Positions 42,929-51,873 of a DNA stretch of 64,000 nt are shown piece by piece (within the stretch, counting starts at the first letter, position 1; every line of letters starts with the position of its first letter). Source of the stretch: Achromobacter sp. RTa (GTDB lineage: Bacteria; Pseudomonadota; Gammaproteobacteria; Burkholderiales; Burkholderiaceae_B); assembly GCF_000757485.1 (NCBI RefSeq), contig NZ_JPYO01000043.1, forward strand, positions 185,084 to 249,083. The letters are read 5' to 3'. The notes under the pieces are model-generated. The model worked only from the letters and a program-made list of their open reading frames with translations, did no database searches and was not told where the DNA came from. A program made the translations under genes and the position numbers.

Positions 42929-43016
42929 CGTCCTCGAGGCCGGCCCCGCGGGCGCGCCTGCCGTCCGCGCGGGCCGGGCATCCCGCGGCCTTTCGTTTCC
43001 TCCATCGGGCATCCCC

Positions 43017-43874
43017 ATGAACGTCTATCTGCTCCAGGTCATCAATGGGATCGGGGTGGGCATGCTGTACTTCCTGCTGGCAGTCGGTCTGTCCATCGTC
43101 TTCGGTCTGTTGCGTTTCGTGAACTTCGCCCATGGGGCGTTTTATCTGCTGGGGGCCTACTTCTGCTTCCAGGCCATCCAATGGGGCATGGACTTCTGGC
43201 TGGCGCTGGCCGTCGTGCCGCTGCTGGTGGGCGCCTGCGCCTGGGCGGTAGAGAAGGTGGTGCTGCGCCACGTCTATGCGCAGGCGCATGAGTTCCATAT
43301 CCTGATCACCGTGGGCCTGGCCCTGGTGCTGCAGGAGCTGGTCATCGTGGTGTGGGGGCCGATCGGGGACAACGTGGCCGCGCCCGCCTCGCTGCAGGGC
43401 GTGGTCATGTGGGGCAGCTTCATCTATCCCAAGTACCGCCTCTTCGTGATCGGATTCACCGCCGTTTTCTCGCTCCTGCTCTGGTACGTGCTCGAAGGCA
43501 CGCGGCTGGGCAGCGCCGTGCGCGCCGGCAGCGAGTCCACCGAAATGGTGTCCATGCTGGGCATCAACGTGTTCCGCATGTTCAGCCTGGTGTTCGCGCT
43601 GGGGGCGGCCACCGCGGCGCTGGCCGGCGTGCTGGCCGCGCCGATCCGCGGCGTGGAGCCCTTCATGGGCGTCGAGGCGCTGGGCATCGCCTTCGTCATC
43701 GTGGTGGTGGGCGGCATGGGCAGCTTCTTCGGCGCGCTGGTCGGCGGCCTGCTGATCGGGGTGGTGCAGAGCGTGATGAGCACGCTGTGGCCGGAGGGCG
43801 CGCGGCTGATGATCTATGTGGCGATGGCTGCGGTGCTGCTGCTGCGTCCCCACGGCCTGATGGGGAGAGGATGA
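43017..43874 (+). CDS. LivH-type ABC permease
   Basis: 285-residue permease with about eight helices. The start MNVYLLQVINGIGVGMLYFLLAVGLSIVFGLLRFVNFAHG is typical of LivH (NFAHG box), and the EAA-like loop is RAGSESTEMVSMLGINVFRMF. The C-terminus ends LLLRPHGLMGRG, a family hallmark. It begins 88 nt after the binding protein and overlaps LivM-type permease by 4 nt. Confidence 0.93.
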   Translation: MNVYLLQVINGIGVGMLYFLLAVGLSIVFGLLRFVNFAHGAFYLLGAYFCFQAIQWGMDFWLALAVVPLLVGACAWAVEKVVLRHVYAQAHEFHILITVGLALVLQELVIVVWGPIGDNVAAPASLQGVVMWGSFIYPKYRLFVIGFTAVFSLLLWYVLEGTRLGSAVRAGSESTEMVSMLGINVFRMFSLVFALGAATAALAGVLAAPIRGVEPFMGVEALGIAFVIVVVGGMGSFFGALVGGLLIGVVQSVMSTLWPEGARLMIYVAMAAVLLLRPHGLMGRG

Positions 43875-44863
43875 TGACGCGCTTGAAATCGCACGCCCAA
43901 CTGCTGCTGGCGCTGGCCGTGGTGCTGCTGTTGCCGCTATGCATGCAGTCGGGATCGCTCGCCTCGGAAGTATTGATCTACGCCCTGGCGGTGGTGGGCT
44001 GCAACCTGCTGCTGGGCTTTACCGGCCTGCTGTCGTTCGGCCAGGGCATCTTTTTCGGCCTGGGCAGCTATGCCGTCGGCCTCCTGCTGACGCGCACCGG
44101 CCTGCCGATGCCGCTGGCGCTGTTGGCCGCGATGGTGGTCGGGGCGCTGGCGGCCACGCTGGTCGGCTGGTTCGCGATCCGCCAGCGCGGCACCTATTTC
44201 GTGATGCTGACGCTGGCCTTCGCGCAGATGTTCTACTTCCTGGCCTATAGCCTGCCGGACCTGACGGGAGGCGACAACGGCCTGCTGGACGTGCCGCGGC
44301 CGCCGCTCTCGGTGGCAGGGATGGAGCTGCTGGCGCTGGACTCCCCATGGAGGTTCTATGCCTTCGTGGCCGCCTGCTTCCTCGGCGTGTTCTGGCTGTT
44401 GCTGCGCGTGACCAATTCCGTCTTCGGCCGCACGCTGCTCGCGATCCGCGACAACGAGGCGCGCGCCACGGCGGTCGGCTACAACGTGCGCCTGTTCAAG
44501 CTGGCGGCATTCGCCATTTCCGGAGCCGTCACGGCGCTGGCGGGGGCTTTCCTGGCCATGATGACGGGCATCGCGCCGCTGTCCAGCATCGAATACCACA
44601 GCAGCGAGATGATCCTGGTGATGACGGTGATCGGCGGCACGGGCAATCTGTTCGCCTCGGTGCTGGGCGCGGCGTTCTATGTGTTGTTCGCGGATTGGCT
44701 TTCCACGCTCTGGCCGCGCTGGCTGATGCTTCTGGGCTTCCTGCTGATCGCCGTCAGCCTGTTCATGCAGAAGGGGCTGTGGGGCCTGGGCGAACGCATC
44801 TGGCTGGCGCTGCGGCGCCGGTCGGGCGGCGCCGAATCCGCCGCCGAGGAGAAGAGCGCATGA
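43871..44863 (+). CDS. LivM-type ABC permease
   Basis: 330-residue second permease. The LGFTGLLSFGQGIFFGLGSYAVGLL segment is the LivM signature; the coupling loop is RTLLAIRDNEARATAVGYNVRLFKLAAF; a helix bundle closes with LLGFLLIAVSLFMQKGLWGL. The cytoplasmic C-terminus RRRSGGAESAAEEKSA is somewhat longer than usual. ATG 43871 (next codon also ATG) overlaps livH stop. The end overlaps the LivG start (ATGA). Confidence 0.93.
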   Translation: MMTRLKSHAQLLLALAVVLLLPLCMQSGSLASEVLIYALAVVGCNLLLGFTGLLSFGQGIFFGLGSYAVGLLLTRTGLPMPLALLAAMVVGALAATLVGWFAIRQRGTYFVMLTLAFAQMFYFLAYSLPDLTGGDNGLLDVPRPPLSVAGMELLALDSPWRFYAFVAACFLGVFWLLLRVTNSVFGRTLLAIRDNEARATAVGYNVRLFKLAAFAISGAVTALAGAFLAMMTGIAPLSSIEYHSSEMILVMTVIGGTGNLFASVLGAAFYVLFADWLSTLWPRWLMLLGFLLIAVSLFMQKGLWGLGERIWLALRRRSGGAESAAEEKSA

Positions 44864-45639
44864 ATCAAGCCACTTCCACGCCGCTCCTGCAGGCGCGCGG
44901 CATCGTCAAGCGCTTCGGCAAATTCGTGGCCCTGCACGGGGTGGACCTGCAGGTTCGGCCGCGCACCGTGCATTCGGTGATCGGCCCCAATGGCGCGGGC
45001 AAGACCACGCTGTTCCATATTCTCACGGGCACGCTGCGCACCAGCGAAGGCAGCATTACCTTCGACGGCCAGGACGTCACGCAGGAGGCCGACTACCAGC
45101 GCGTGCAGCGCGGCATCGCCCGTTCTTTCCAGGTGACCAGCCTGTTCGCCAATCTGTCGGTGCGCGAGAACCTGCGCCTGGCGGCCCAGGGCGCGCACCG
45201 CGCGGGCGCCTTCGATTGCTGGCACCCGCCGACGGGGGCGCGGGCGCAGCGCGAGGTCGTCGACGCGGCGCTGGAGCGCCTGGGGCTGCCGCGGCTGGCC
45301 CACGTCGCCGCGGGCGCGCTGTCGCACGGCCAGCAGCGGCGCCTGGAGGTCGGCATGGCGCTGGCTGCCCGGCCCCGCGCGATCTTCCTGGACGAGCCGA
45401 CGTCCGGCATGGGGGTGGACGACCTGGACGAAATGAAGCGCCTGATCCGCAGCCTGCGCGACGATCACACCGTGGTGCTCATCGAGCACAACATGAATAT
45501 CGTCATGGACATCTCCGACACCATCACGGTGATGCAGCAGGGCAAGGTGCTGGTCGAGGGGCCGCCCGACGCGATCCGCAGCGACGAACGGGTGCGCGCC
45601 GCGTACCTGGGCAACATGATCACCGGAGGCCGCGCATGA
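44860..45639 (+). CDS. LivG-type ABC ATPase
   Basis: 259-residue ATPase of the importer. Walker A GPNGAGKTT, Q-loop FQVTSLFANLSVRENL, a signature that deviates to LSHGQQRR (classically LSGGQ), Walker B AIFLDEPTSGM and H-loop VLIEHNMNIVMD. LSHGQ is frequent in LivG proteins, so activity is expected. Overlaps its neighbours on both sides by ATGA. Confidence 0.93.
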   Translation: MNQATSTPLLQARGIVKRFGKFVALHGVDLQVRPRTVHSVIGPNGAGKTTLFHILTGTLRTSEGSITFDGQDVTQEADYQRVQRGIARSFQVTSLFANLSVRENLRLAAQGAHRAGAFDCWHPPTGARAQREVVDAALERLGLPRLAHVAAGALSHGQQRRLEVGMALAARPRAIFLDEPTSGMGVDDLDEMKRLIRSLRDDHTVVLIEHNMNIVMDISDTITVMQQGKVLVEGPPDAIRSDERVRAAYLGNMITGGRA

Positions 45640-46334
45640 TCCTGCACGTCGATGCCGTACACAGCTATTACGGCAAAAGCCATATCTTGCAAGGCGTGTC
45701 GCTGGCGCTGCAGCAGGGGACGGTGGTCACGCTGCTCGGCCGCAACGGCGCGGGCAAGTCGACCACGCTCAAGACCATCGCCGGAGTGATCGCGCCCAAG
45801 GCCGGCGCGGTGCGCTTCGGCGGCCGCGACATCGCCGGCCTGCCGGCCCACAAGATCGCCGCCATGGGCGTCTGCCTGGTGCCCGAGCACCGCGGCATCT
45901 TCAAGCTGCTGACGGTCGAAGAGAACCTGAAACTGGGCATGCGCCGCGATTCGCCGTGGCAACTGGAAGACATCTACCGCATTTTTCCGCGGCTGAAAGA
46001 GCGGCGCCGCAACGGCGGCGGCCAACTCTCGGGCGGCGAACAGCAGATGCTGGCCATTGGCCGCGCGCTCATGAACCATCCGCGCGTGCTGATGCTGGAC
46101 GAGCCGGTCGAAGGCCTTGCGCCCGTGATCGTCGAAGAGATCGTGGCGCAGATCCAGTCCATCAAGCGGGCCGGTGTCACCATCCTGCTGGTGGAGCAGA
46201 ACCTCGAGGTCTGCACCCAGCTGGCCGATCACCATTTCATCATCGAGCAGGGCGCCATTGTCTACGAAGGAAGTAACGCCGCCTTCATGGCGGACGAGGA
46301 CGTGAAGGACCGCTATCTGGGCGTTGGCGTCTGA
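45636..46334 (+). CDS. LivF-type ABC ATPase
   Basis: 232-residue second ATPase. Walker A GRNGAGKST, LVPEHRGIFKLLTVEENLKLG (LivF-type Q-loop, quoted in part), signature LSGGEQQM, Walker B LMLDEPVEGLAP and H-loop LLVEQNLEV. Normal length. Completes the importer. The amidohydrolase gene starts 17 nt later with its own AAGGAAG site. Confidence 0.94.
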   Translation: MILHVDAVHSYYGKSHILQGVSLALQQGTVVTLLGRNGAGKSTTLKTIAGVIAPKAGAVRFGGRDIAGLPAHKIAAMGVCLVPEHRGIFKLLTVEENLKLGMRRDSPWQLEDIYRIFPRLKERRRNGGGQLSGGEQQMLAIGRALMNHPRVLMLDEPVEGLAPVIVEEIVAQIQSIKRAGVTILLVEQNLEVCTQLADHHFIIEQGAIVYEGSNAAFMADEDVKDRYLGVGV

Positions 46335-46351
46335 GACCAAGGAAGCAAACC

Positions 46352-47635
46352 ATGGAAATGAATGCACTGGACGCCGTCAGCGGCATCCGTATCGACGGAA
46401 ACCGTCTCTGGGAATCGCTGATGGAACTGGCCCGCATCGGCGGGACCGACAAGGGCGGCGTGTGCCGCCTGGCGCTGACCGACCTGGACCGGCAGGGGCG
46501 CGACCTGGTCTGCGCCTGGGCCCGGGAACTGGGCTGCAGCGTGCGCGTGGACGCCATCGGCAATATCTTCATGCGCCGGCCGGGCCTGCGGGACGACCTG
46601 CCCGCCGTCATGACGGGCAGCCACATCGACACCCAGCCCACCGGCGGCAAGTTCGACGGCAACTACGGAGTGCTCGCGGGCATCGAGGTCCTGCGCACGC
46701 TGGAGCAGCGGGGCATCGTCACCGAGGCTCCGCTGGAAGTTGTGGTGTGGACCAACGAGGAAGGTTCGCGCTTCGTTCCCGTGATGATGGGATCGGGGGT
46801 CTACGCCGGCGCCTTCACGCTGGAGCACGCCCTGGCCGCGACGGACCGCGACGGCGTCAGCGTGGACGATGCGCTGCGCGCCATCGGCTACGCAGGCCCC
46901 GAGCCGGTGAAGCCGCGCGCGGCGGCCGCCTACTTCGAAGCGCACATCGAGCAGGGGCCCATCCTGGAGGCCCGGGGCATCACCATCGGCGCGGTGCAGG
47001 GCGCGCTGGGACAGCGCTGGTACGACATCGCCGTCACCGGCCAGGAGGCGCATGCCGGACCCACCCCGATGGAGCTGCGCCGCGACGCGCTGGTGACGGC
47101 CTCCCGGTTGGTGCTGGAAGTCAATCGCATCGCGCTGGACCATGCGCCGCACGGGCGCGCCACGGTGGGCTGCATCGACGGCTTCCCGAATTCGCGCAAT
47201 GTGATCCCGGGGCGGGTGGCGTTGACCGTGGACCTGCGCGCGGCCGACGACGCCACGCTGGACAGGATGGCGGTCGCCCTGGAGAAGGTGTGCGGTGAGC
47301 TCGCCGAGCCCGGCCGCTTCGACATCGAGCGCAAGGAAGTCGTGTATTTCCCCCCGCAGCCTTTCGAGCCCCGGCTGGTGCAGGCGGTCCGTGACGGCGC
47401 CCGCACGCTGGGGCTGGACTCGCTGGACGTGATCAGCGGCGCGGGCCACGACGCGGTCTACATGGCCCGGGTGGCGCCCACCGCCATGATCTTCGTGCCG
47501 TGCAAGGACGGCATCAGCCACAACGAGATCGAAGACGCGCGGCCGGAGCACCTGGAGGCCGGCTGCAATGTGCTGCTGCACGCGATGCTGCGCTGCTGCG
47601 GCCGGATCCAGTTTCCCGAAGGAGACCCGGCATGA
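46352..47635 (+). CDS. M20-family amidohydrolase (carbamoylase/allantoate amidohydrolase type)
   Basis: 427-residue dinuclear metal hydrolase of the HyuC/AllC group, which splits N-carbamoyl amino acids, allantoate or related amides. Ligand motifs are in order: GSHIDTQPTGGKFDGNYG (His and bridging Asp), TNEEGSRF (Glu), FEAHIEQGP (His), and C-terminal SGAGHDAVYMA. The dimerisation/lid domain (about 215-330) contains GQEAHAGPTPMELRRDA and NVIPG, typical of the group. It is encoded between the importer and an M81 peptidase with an ATGA overlap, pointing to joint catabolism of the imported compound. Exact substrate not predictable. Confidence 0.92.
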   Translation: MEMNALDAVSGIRIDGNRLWESLMELARIGGTDKGGVCRLALTDLDRQGRDLVCAWARELGCSVRVDAIGNIFMRRPGLRDDLPAVMTGSHIDTQPTGGKFDGNYGVLAGIEVLRTLEQRGIVTEAPLEVVVWTNEEGSRFVPVMMGSGVYAGAFTLEHALAATDRDGVSVDDALRAIGYAGPEPVKPRAAAAYFEAHIEQGPILEARGITIGAVQGALGQRWYDIAVTGQEAHAGPTPMELRRDALVTASRLVLEVNRIALDHAPHGRATVGCIDGFPNSRNVIPGRVALTVDLRAADDATLDRMAVALEKVCGELAEPGRFDIERKEVVYFPPQPFEPRLVQAVRDGARTLGLDSLDVISGAGHDAVYMARVAPTAMIFVPCKDGISHNEIEDARPEHLEAGCNVLLHAMLRCCGRIQFPEGDPA

Positions 47636-49140
47636 AAGTGCTCATCGCCCGCATGAATCACGAGACCAACACCTTCTCGCCGGTGCCCACGCCGCTGTCC
47701 TCGTTCGGGTTGGACGGTCCCACCTATGATGCCGACGCCTATGCCGAGAACCACGGCATGCGCACCGCGATGTCGGCGTTCATCGACCTGGCCGAGGCGC
47801 GCGGCGCGGAACTGGTCACCCCCGTTTCGGCCACCGCCTATCCCAGCGGCCGCGTGGCCGCCGGCGCCTACGAAACCATTTGCGAACGCATTGTCGCGGC
47901 CGCGCCTGGCTGCGGCGCCATCCTGCTCGACCTGCATGGCGCGATGGCGGTGGAAAGCACGGATGACGGAGAAGGGGACCTGCTGGAGCGGGTCCGCCGC
48001 GCGGCTCCCGGCGTTCCCATCGCGGTGGCGCTGGACCTGCACGGCAACGTCACGTCCAAGATGGTCGCCAATGCCGACGTCATCATCAGTTTCAAGACCT
48101 ACCCGCACATCGATATGTACGAAACCGGCGAACATGCGGGCCGGCTGCTCTTCGACAGCATCGACGGGCGCATAGCGCCCTTCATCGCCTGGCGCCGGCT
48201 GCCGCTGGTCTCGCATACGCTGCGCAGCAACACGGGAGAAGGGGCCATGCGCGAAGCCGTGGAGGCCGCAAGGCGGGCCGAGGCGGGCGGCGCGCTGGGG
48301 GTGTCCGTACTGGCGGGTTTCGGGTTGGCCGACATTCCTCATCCCTGCCTGAGCGTGGTGGCGGTGGCCGACGGCAGCCAGGACGCCGCCGAGCGCATCG
48401 CAAGCGAGATGGCGGAGGCAATCTGGGCGCAACGCGAAGGCTTTCTCTATGAGAGCGAACCGCTGGCGCAGTCCCTGGCGCGGGCGCGCCAATTGGCAGA
48501 CGGCGCCGACAAGCCCGTGCTGCTGCTGGATCACGGCGACAACTGCATGAGCGGCGGCACCTGCGACACGATGGACGTGCTGATGGCCGCCGTGGACGCG
48601 GGGCTGGATGGCATCGTGGCGGGGCTGTATTGCGATCCCGAGGCCGTCGACACGCTCACGCGGGCCGGCGTGGGCGCCGAAGTGGAGCTGCCGGTGGGCA
48701 ACAAAATGCCCATCGACAGCATCGGCCGGCCTGCCCGGCCGGTCACGCTGCGCGGCACCGTAAGCGCGCTCACCAATGGCGAATACGTCATCACCGGGCC
48801 CACCTATACCGGCCAGCTGGCCTGCATGGGCCGCAGCGCGGTGCTCGACATCGGGCAGGCGCGCCTCGTCATCACCGAGCGCACCCACGAGCCCTGGGAC
48901 CTGGGCGTATTCCGCAGCCTGGGGGTGGAGCCAGCGCAGGCGCGGTACATCCTGGTCAAGTCGCGCATGTACTGCCGGCCGGTGTTCGTGCCGATTTCCT
49001 CGGCGCTGGTGGAATGCGACAGCCCCGGCGTCACCAGCTCCGACTGGTCGCTTTTCGATTTCCGCAAGCGCGCCGGCCCGCATTTCCCGCTGGAGCCGCT
49101 GGCCGCGGCCGACTACGACCCCAGCCAGCCGCCGGTCTAA
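47632..49140 (+). CDS. M81-family metallopeptidase, MlrC (microcystinase C)-like
   Basis: 502-residue MlrC-like protein. MlrC cleaves linear microcystin fragments in sphingomonads; most homologues have unknown substrates. Metal-binding motifs: MNHETNTFSP at the N-terminus, LLDLHGAMAVES, VALDLHGNVTSKM, FKTYPHIDMYETG, and in the C-terminal domain LDHGDNCMSGGTCDTM. AAGGAGA precedes ATG 47632, which overlaps the amidohydrolase stop. No signal peptide, so it acts in the cytoplasm on the imported solute. Last gene of the operon; no hairpin terminator seen, and the stop is followed at once by the repeat cluster. Confidence 0.92.
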   Translation: MKVLIARMNHETNTFSPVPTPLSSFGLDGPTYDADAYAENHGMRTAMSAFIDLAEARGAELVTPVSATAYPSGRVAAGAYETICERIVAAAPGCGAILLDLHGAMAVESTDDGEGDLLERVRRAAPGVPIAVALDLHGNVTSKMVANADVIISFKTYPHIDMYETGEHAGRLLFDSIDGRIAPFIAWRRLPLVSHTLRSNTGEGAMREAVEAARRAEAGGALGVSVLAGFGLADIPHPCLSVVAVADGSQDAAERIASEMAEAIWAQREGFLYESEPLAQSLARARQLADGADKPVLLLDHGDNCMSGGTCDTMDVLMAAVDAGLDGIVAGLYCDPEAVDTLTRAGVGAEVELPVGNKMPIDSIGRPARPVTLRGTVSALTNGEYVITGPTYTGQLACMGRSAVLDIGQARLVITERTHEPWDLGVFRSLGVEPAQARYILVKSRMYCRPVFVPISSALVECDSPGVTSSDWSLFDFRKRAGPHFPLEPLAAADYDPSQPPV

Positions 49141-49151
49141 AGGTAGGCAGG

Positions 49152-49446
49152 GTGTCTGACACCTGACTCGGTTCAGTGTCTGACACCCGTACGAAATGGC
49201 CTTCAATTTGCTTTGCCGCCACCCGGGTGTCAGACACGGGAGGAGGGTGTCTGCACCCGTGACCACCTCTGCAAGCCGTGGCAACGTCTCGTACGAGTGT
49301 CAGACACGGGCGAGGCTACGTTATCTTCGAGGGTGTCAGACACCTGACCTTGGTGTAGGTGTCACGCACCTGCCTGGGGGTTCAGTGTCTGACACCCCTA
49401 CGAGACGGCCTTCAATCTGCTCTGCCGCCACCCGGGTGTCAGACAC
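49152..49446. repeat. cluster of GTGTC(T/A)GACAC palindromes with a 66-bp direct repeat
   Basis: Seven exact copies of GTGTCTGACAC or GTGTCAGACAC (starting at 49152, 49176, 49227, 49297, 49333, 49385 and 49436) and two decayed ones (49247, 49359). A larger unit is duplicated: 49172-49237 and 49381-49446 match over 66 bp with five mismatches. All nine fall between the M81 gene and the TonB receptor. Irregular spacing and lack of a constant repeat rule out a CRISPR. Confidence 0.9.
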
Positions 49447-49505
49447 TAGCGCGTTTTTAGGGCCGTTGCCTCAGGGCAACATTCACATGTTCAGCATCTC
49501 AAACA

Positions 49506-49524
49506 AATAATGAGAATGATTTCG
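49506..49524 (+). promoter_or_regulatory. Fur box upstream of TonB receptor
   Basis: AATAATGAGAATGATTTCG agrees at 13 of 19 positions with the classical Fur consensus (GATAATGATAATCATTATC). It lies about 120 bp before the receptor ATG, in a local AT-rich segment. Supports iron-repressed expression. Confidence 0.75.
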
Positions 49525-49640
49525 TTTATTTGTATTATGCGACGGAAGTATTGAAGCTCCAGTGGCGCCCAGCACGGCGCATCCGCCCCTCGGGATTCCG
49601 CAGATTCCCGAACATCATCCGCGCAGACGGAAATTCCGAC

Positions 49641-51860
49641 ATGAAAATCAAGACCCTAGCCTATGTGGTGGCCGCGATGCCGTGGTGCCTTCCCATCCAC
49701 GCACAGAACGCCGCGCCACCGGCCTCCAGCACTGCCGGCCAAGGCTCTGTCGTATCGATGGATGCCATCACCGTCGAAGCCAGCGCGGACGCGTCGGCGG
49801 GCGGATTGGCCGAGCCGTTCGCGGGCGGGCAGGTTGCGCGTGGCGGCCGCATTGGCCTGTTCGGCACGCAGGACATCATGGACACGCCGTTCAGCATCAC
49901 CAGTTATACCAACGAGCTGATCCAGGACCGCCAGGCGCGCAGCGTCGGCGACGTGTTGCAGAACGACGCCGGCGTGCGCGTGGCGCGTGGCTTCGGCAAT
50001 TTCCAGGAGTCGTATTTCATCCGCGGCTTCATCCTGGGCTCGGACGATGTGGCCTACAACGGCCTGTACAGCCTCCTGCCGCGCCAATACATCGCCACCG
50101 AGCTGTTCGAACGCGTGGAAGTGCTGCGCGGCGCGTCGACCTTCCTGACCGGCGCCGCGCCCGGCGGCGGCGGCATCGGCGGCGTGATCAACCTGGTGCC
50201 CAAGCGCGCGCCGAACGAACCGCTCACCCGTGTCACCACCGGCGTGTCCAGCGGCGGCCAATTTCAGCTGTCCACCGACATCGCCCGCCGTTTCGGCCCG
50301 GACGGCAGCACGGGCATCCGCTTCAACGCGGCGCAACGCAGCGGCGACACCGGCATCGACGACGAGCACTCCCGCACCAGCCTGGTGTCGCTGGGCCTGG
50401 ACTGGCGCTCGGCCGACACGCGGCTGTCCGCCGACATCGGCTGGCAGGAAAACAAGCTCAAGCGCGCGCGGCCCAACGTCACGCTGGGCCCCGGCGTCAC
50501 CACCGTTCCCGACGCGCCGGACGCCAGCTCCAACTACGCGCAGCCGTGGTCCTACTCCAACGAGCGCGACCTGTTCGGCACCGTGCGCGCCGAGCACGAC
50601 TTCAACGACAAGCTGACGGCCTATGCGGCCTTCGGCATGCGCCGCAGCGACGAAGCCAACTCGCTGGGCAATGTCACGCTGACCAACGGCAGCACGGGCG
50701 ACGGCACCTTCTATCGTTTCGACAACACGCGCGAGGACAGCGTGAACACCGGCGAGCTGGGCCTGCGCGGCAAGGCGCGCACCGGCCCGGTGGGCCATGA
50801 ATTCGTCGTGTCGGCGTCGTTCTTCGACCTGAAGAAAAAGAACGCCTATGTGATGGACTGGCAGAACACGTTCGCCACCAACATCTACGACCCGGTTTCC
50901 TACGACAAGCCGGCGTTCAGCGCGAGCGCGCTGCGCGGCAACGACCTGGACAACCCGGCGCTCCAGGGCCGCACCCGCCTGAGCAGCTATGCCATCGGCG
51001 ACACGCTGTCCTTCCTGGACGACAAGGTGCTGCTCACGGCCGGCATCCGCCACCAGCGCCTGTCGCAGCGCGATTACGCGTACAACACCGGCAAGGAAAA
51101 CGGCGCCTACGACGCCAGCCACAATTCGCCCGCGGCCGGCATCGTCGTCAAGGTGGCGCCCAGCGTTTCGCTCTACGCGAACTACATCGAGGCGCTGGTC
51201 GCGGGGCCCACCGCGCCCGCGGTGGCCGGCGGCAAGCCGGTGCCCAACGTGGGCGAGAGCCTGCCGCCCTTTGTCTCCAAGCAGAAGGAAATCGGCGTCA
51301 AATACGAGTCCGACGGACTGGGCGCCGGCCTGGCGCTGTTCTCCACGGACAAGCCGCGCGCCATGTACAACGCCAGCAATGAGCTGACCACCTCGGGCAA
51401 GGACCGCCACCAGGGCGCCGAATTCACGCTGTACGGCGAACCCGTGAGGAACGTGCGGCTGCTGGGCGGGCTGACCTGGCTGGACGCAGAGCAGCGCTCC
51501 ACCGGCGATCCCGCCATCAACGGCAACCGCGTGATCGGCGTGCCGCGCTTCCAGGCCAACCTTGGCGTGGAATGGGACATCCCCGGCGTTCCCGGCCTGG
51601 CCGTGGACGGCCGCGTGGTCTACACCGGCTCTTCCTACGCGGATGACGCCAACACGCTCAAGGTGCCCGGCTGGACCCGCTTCGACGCCGGCCTGCGCTA
51701 CATGATGGACGTGGACGGCCACGTGCTGACCCTGCGGGCGCGCGTGGACAACATCGCCAACCGCAACTACTGGTCCTCGGTGGGCGGGTATCCCGGCAAC
51801 GGCTACCTGGTGCTGGGCGGCCCGCGCACATTCTCGCTGAGCGCGAGCATGGACTTCTAA
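49641..51860 (+). CDS. TonB-dependent siderophore receptor
   Basis: 739-residue outer-membrane receptor. Signal peptide ends IHAQ. The plug domain contains DAITVEA at its start, then SITSYTNELIQDRQARSVGDVLQND and IRGFILGSDDVAYNG (each quoted in part), and GGGIGGVINLVPKRA. The beta-barrel is typical of FhuA/FpvA-like siderophore receptors and ends RTFSLSASMDF with terminal Phe. No TonB-box-independent signalling extension is seen, so it does not belong to the FecA-type transducers. A Fur box 120 bp upstream fits iron regulation. ATG 49641 has GGAA upstream. Siderophore not predictable. Confidence 0.92.
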   Translation: MKIKTLAYVVAAMPWCLPIHAQNAAPPASSTAGQGSVVSMDAITVEASADASAGGLAEPFAGGQVARGGRIGLFGTQDIMDTPFSITSYTNELIQDRQARSVGDVLQNDAGVRVARGFGNFQESYFIRGFILGSDDVAYNGLYSLLPRQYIATELFERVEVLRGASTFLTGAAPGGGGIGGVINLVPKRAPNEPLTRVTTGVSSGGQFQLSTDIARRFGPDGSTGIRFNAAQRSGDTGIDDEHSRTSLVSLGLDWRSADTRLSADIGWQENKLKRARPNVTLGPGVTTVPDAPDASSNYAQPWSYSNERDLFGTVRAEHDFNDKLTAYAAFGMRRSDEANSLGNVTLTNGSTGDGTFYRFDNTREDSVNTGELGLRGKARTGPVGHEFVVSASFFDLKKKNAYVMDWQNTFATNIYDPVSYDKPAFSASALRGNDLDNPALQGRTRLSSYAIGDTLSFLDDKVLLTAGIRHQRLSQRDYAYNTGKENGAYDASHNSPAAGIVVKVAPSVSLYANYIEALVAGPTAPAVAGGKPVPNVGESLPPFVSKQKEIGVKYESDGLGAGLALFSTDKPRAMYNASNELTTSGKDRHQGAEFTLYGEPVRNVRLLGGLTWLDAEQRSTGDPAINGNRVIGVPRFQANLGVEWDIPGVPGLAVDGRVVYTGSSYADDANTLKVPGWTRFDAGLRYMMDVDGHVLTLRARVDNIANRNYWSSVGGYPGNGYLVLGGPRTFSLSASMDF

Positions 51861-51873
51861 GCCCCGGAGGGCG

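Larger units (their letters stand above)
49141..49640. other. repeat-filled intergenic region with TonB receptor promoter
   Basis: 500 bp. 49152-49446 is the repeat cluster. 49447-49640 holds the Fur box and the presumed promoter and leader of the TonB receptor gene, with a visible drop in GC at 49485-49540. No ORF supported. Confidence 0.7.

Noticed and set aside
49152-49446. CRISPR array
   Set aside because: The repeated word is only 11 bp, palindromic and irregularly spaced, with imperfect copies and no cas genes.
49656-51722. 688-codon open frame antisense to the TonB receptor
   Set aside because: Shadow of a clear receptor gene; no start context or recognisable fold.
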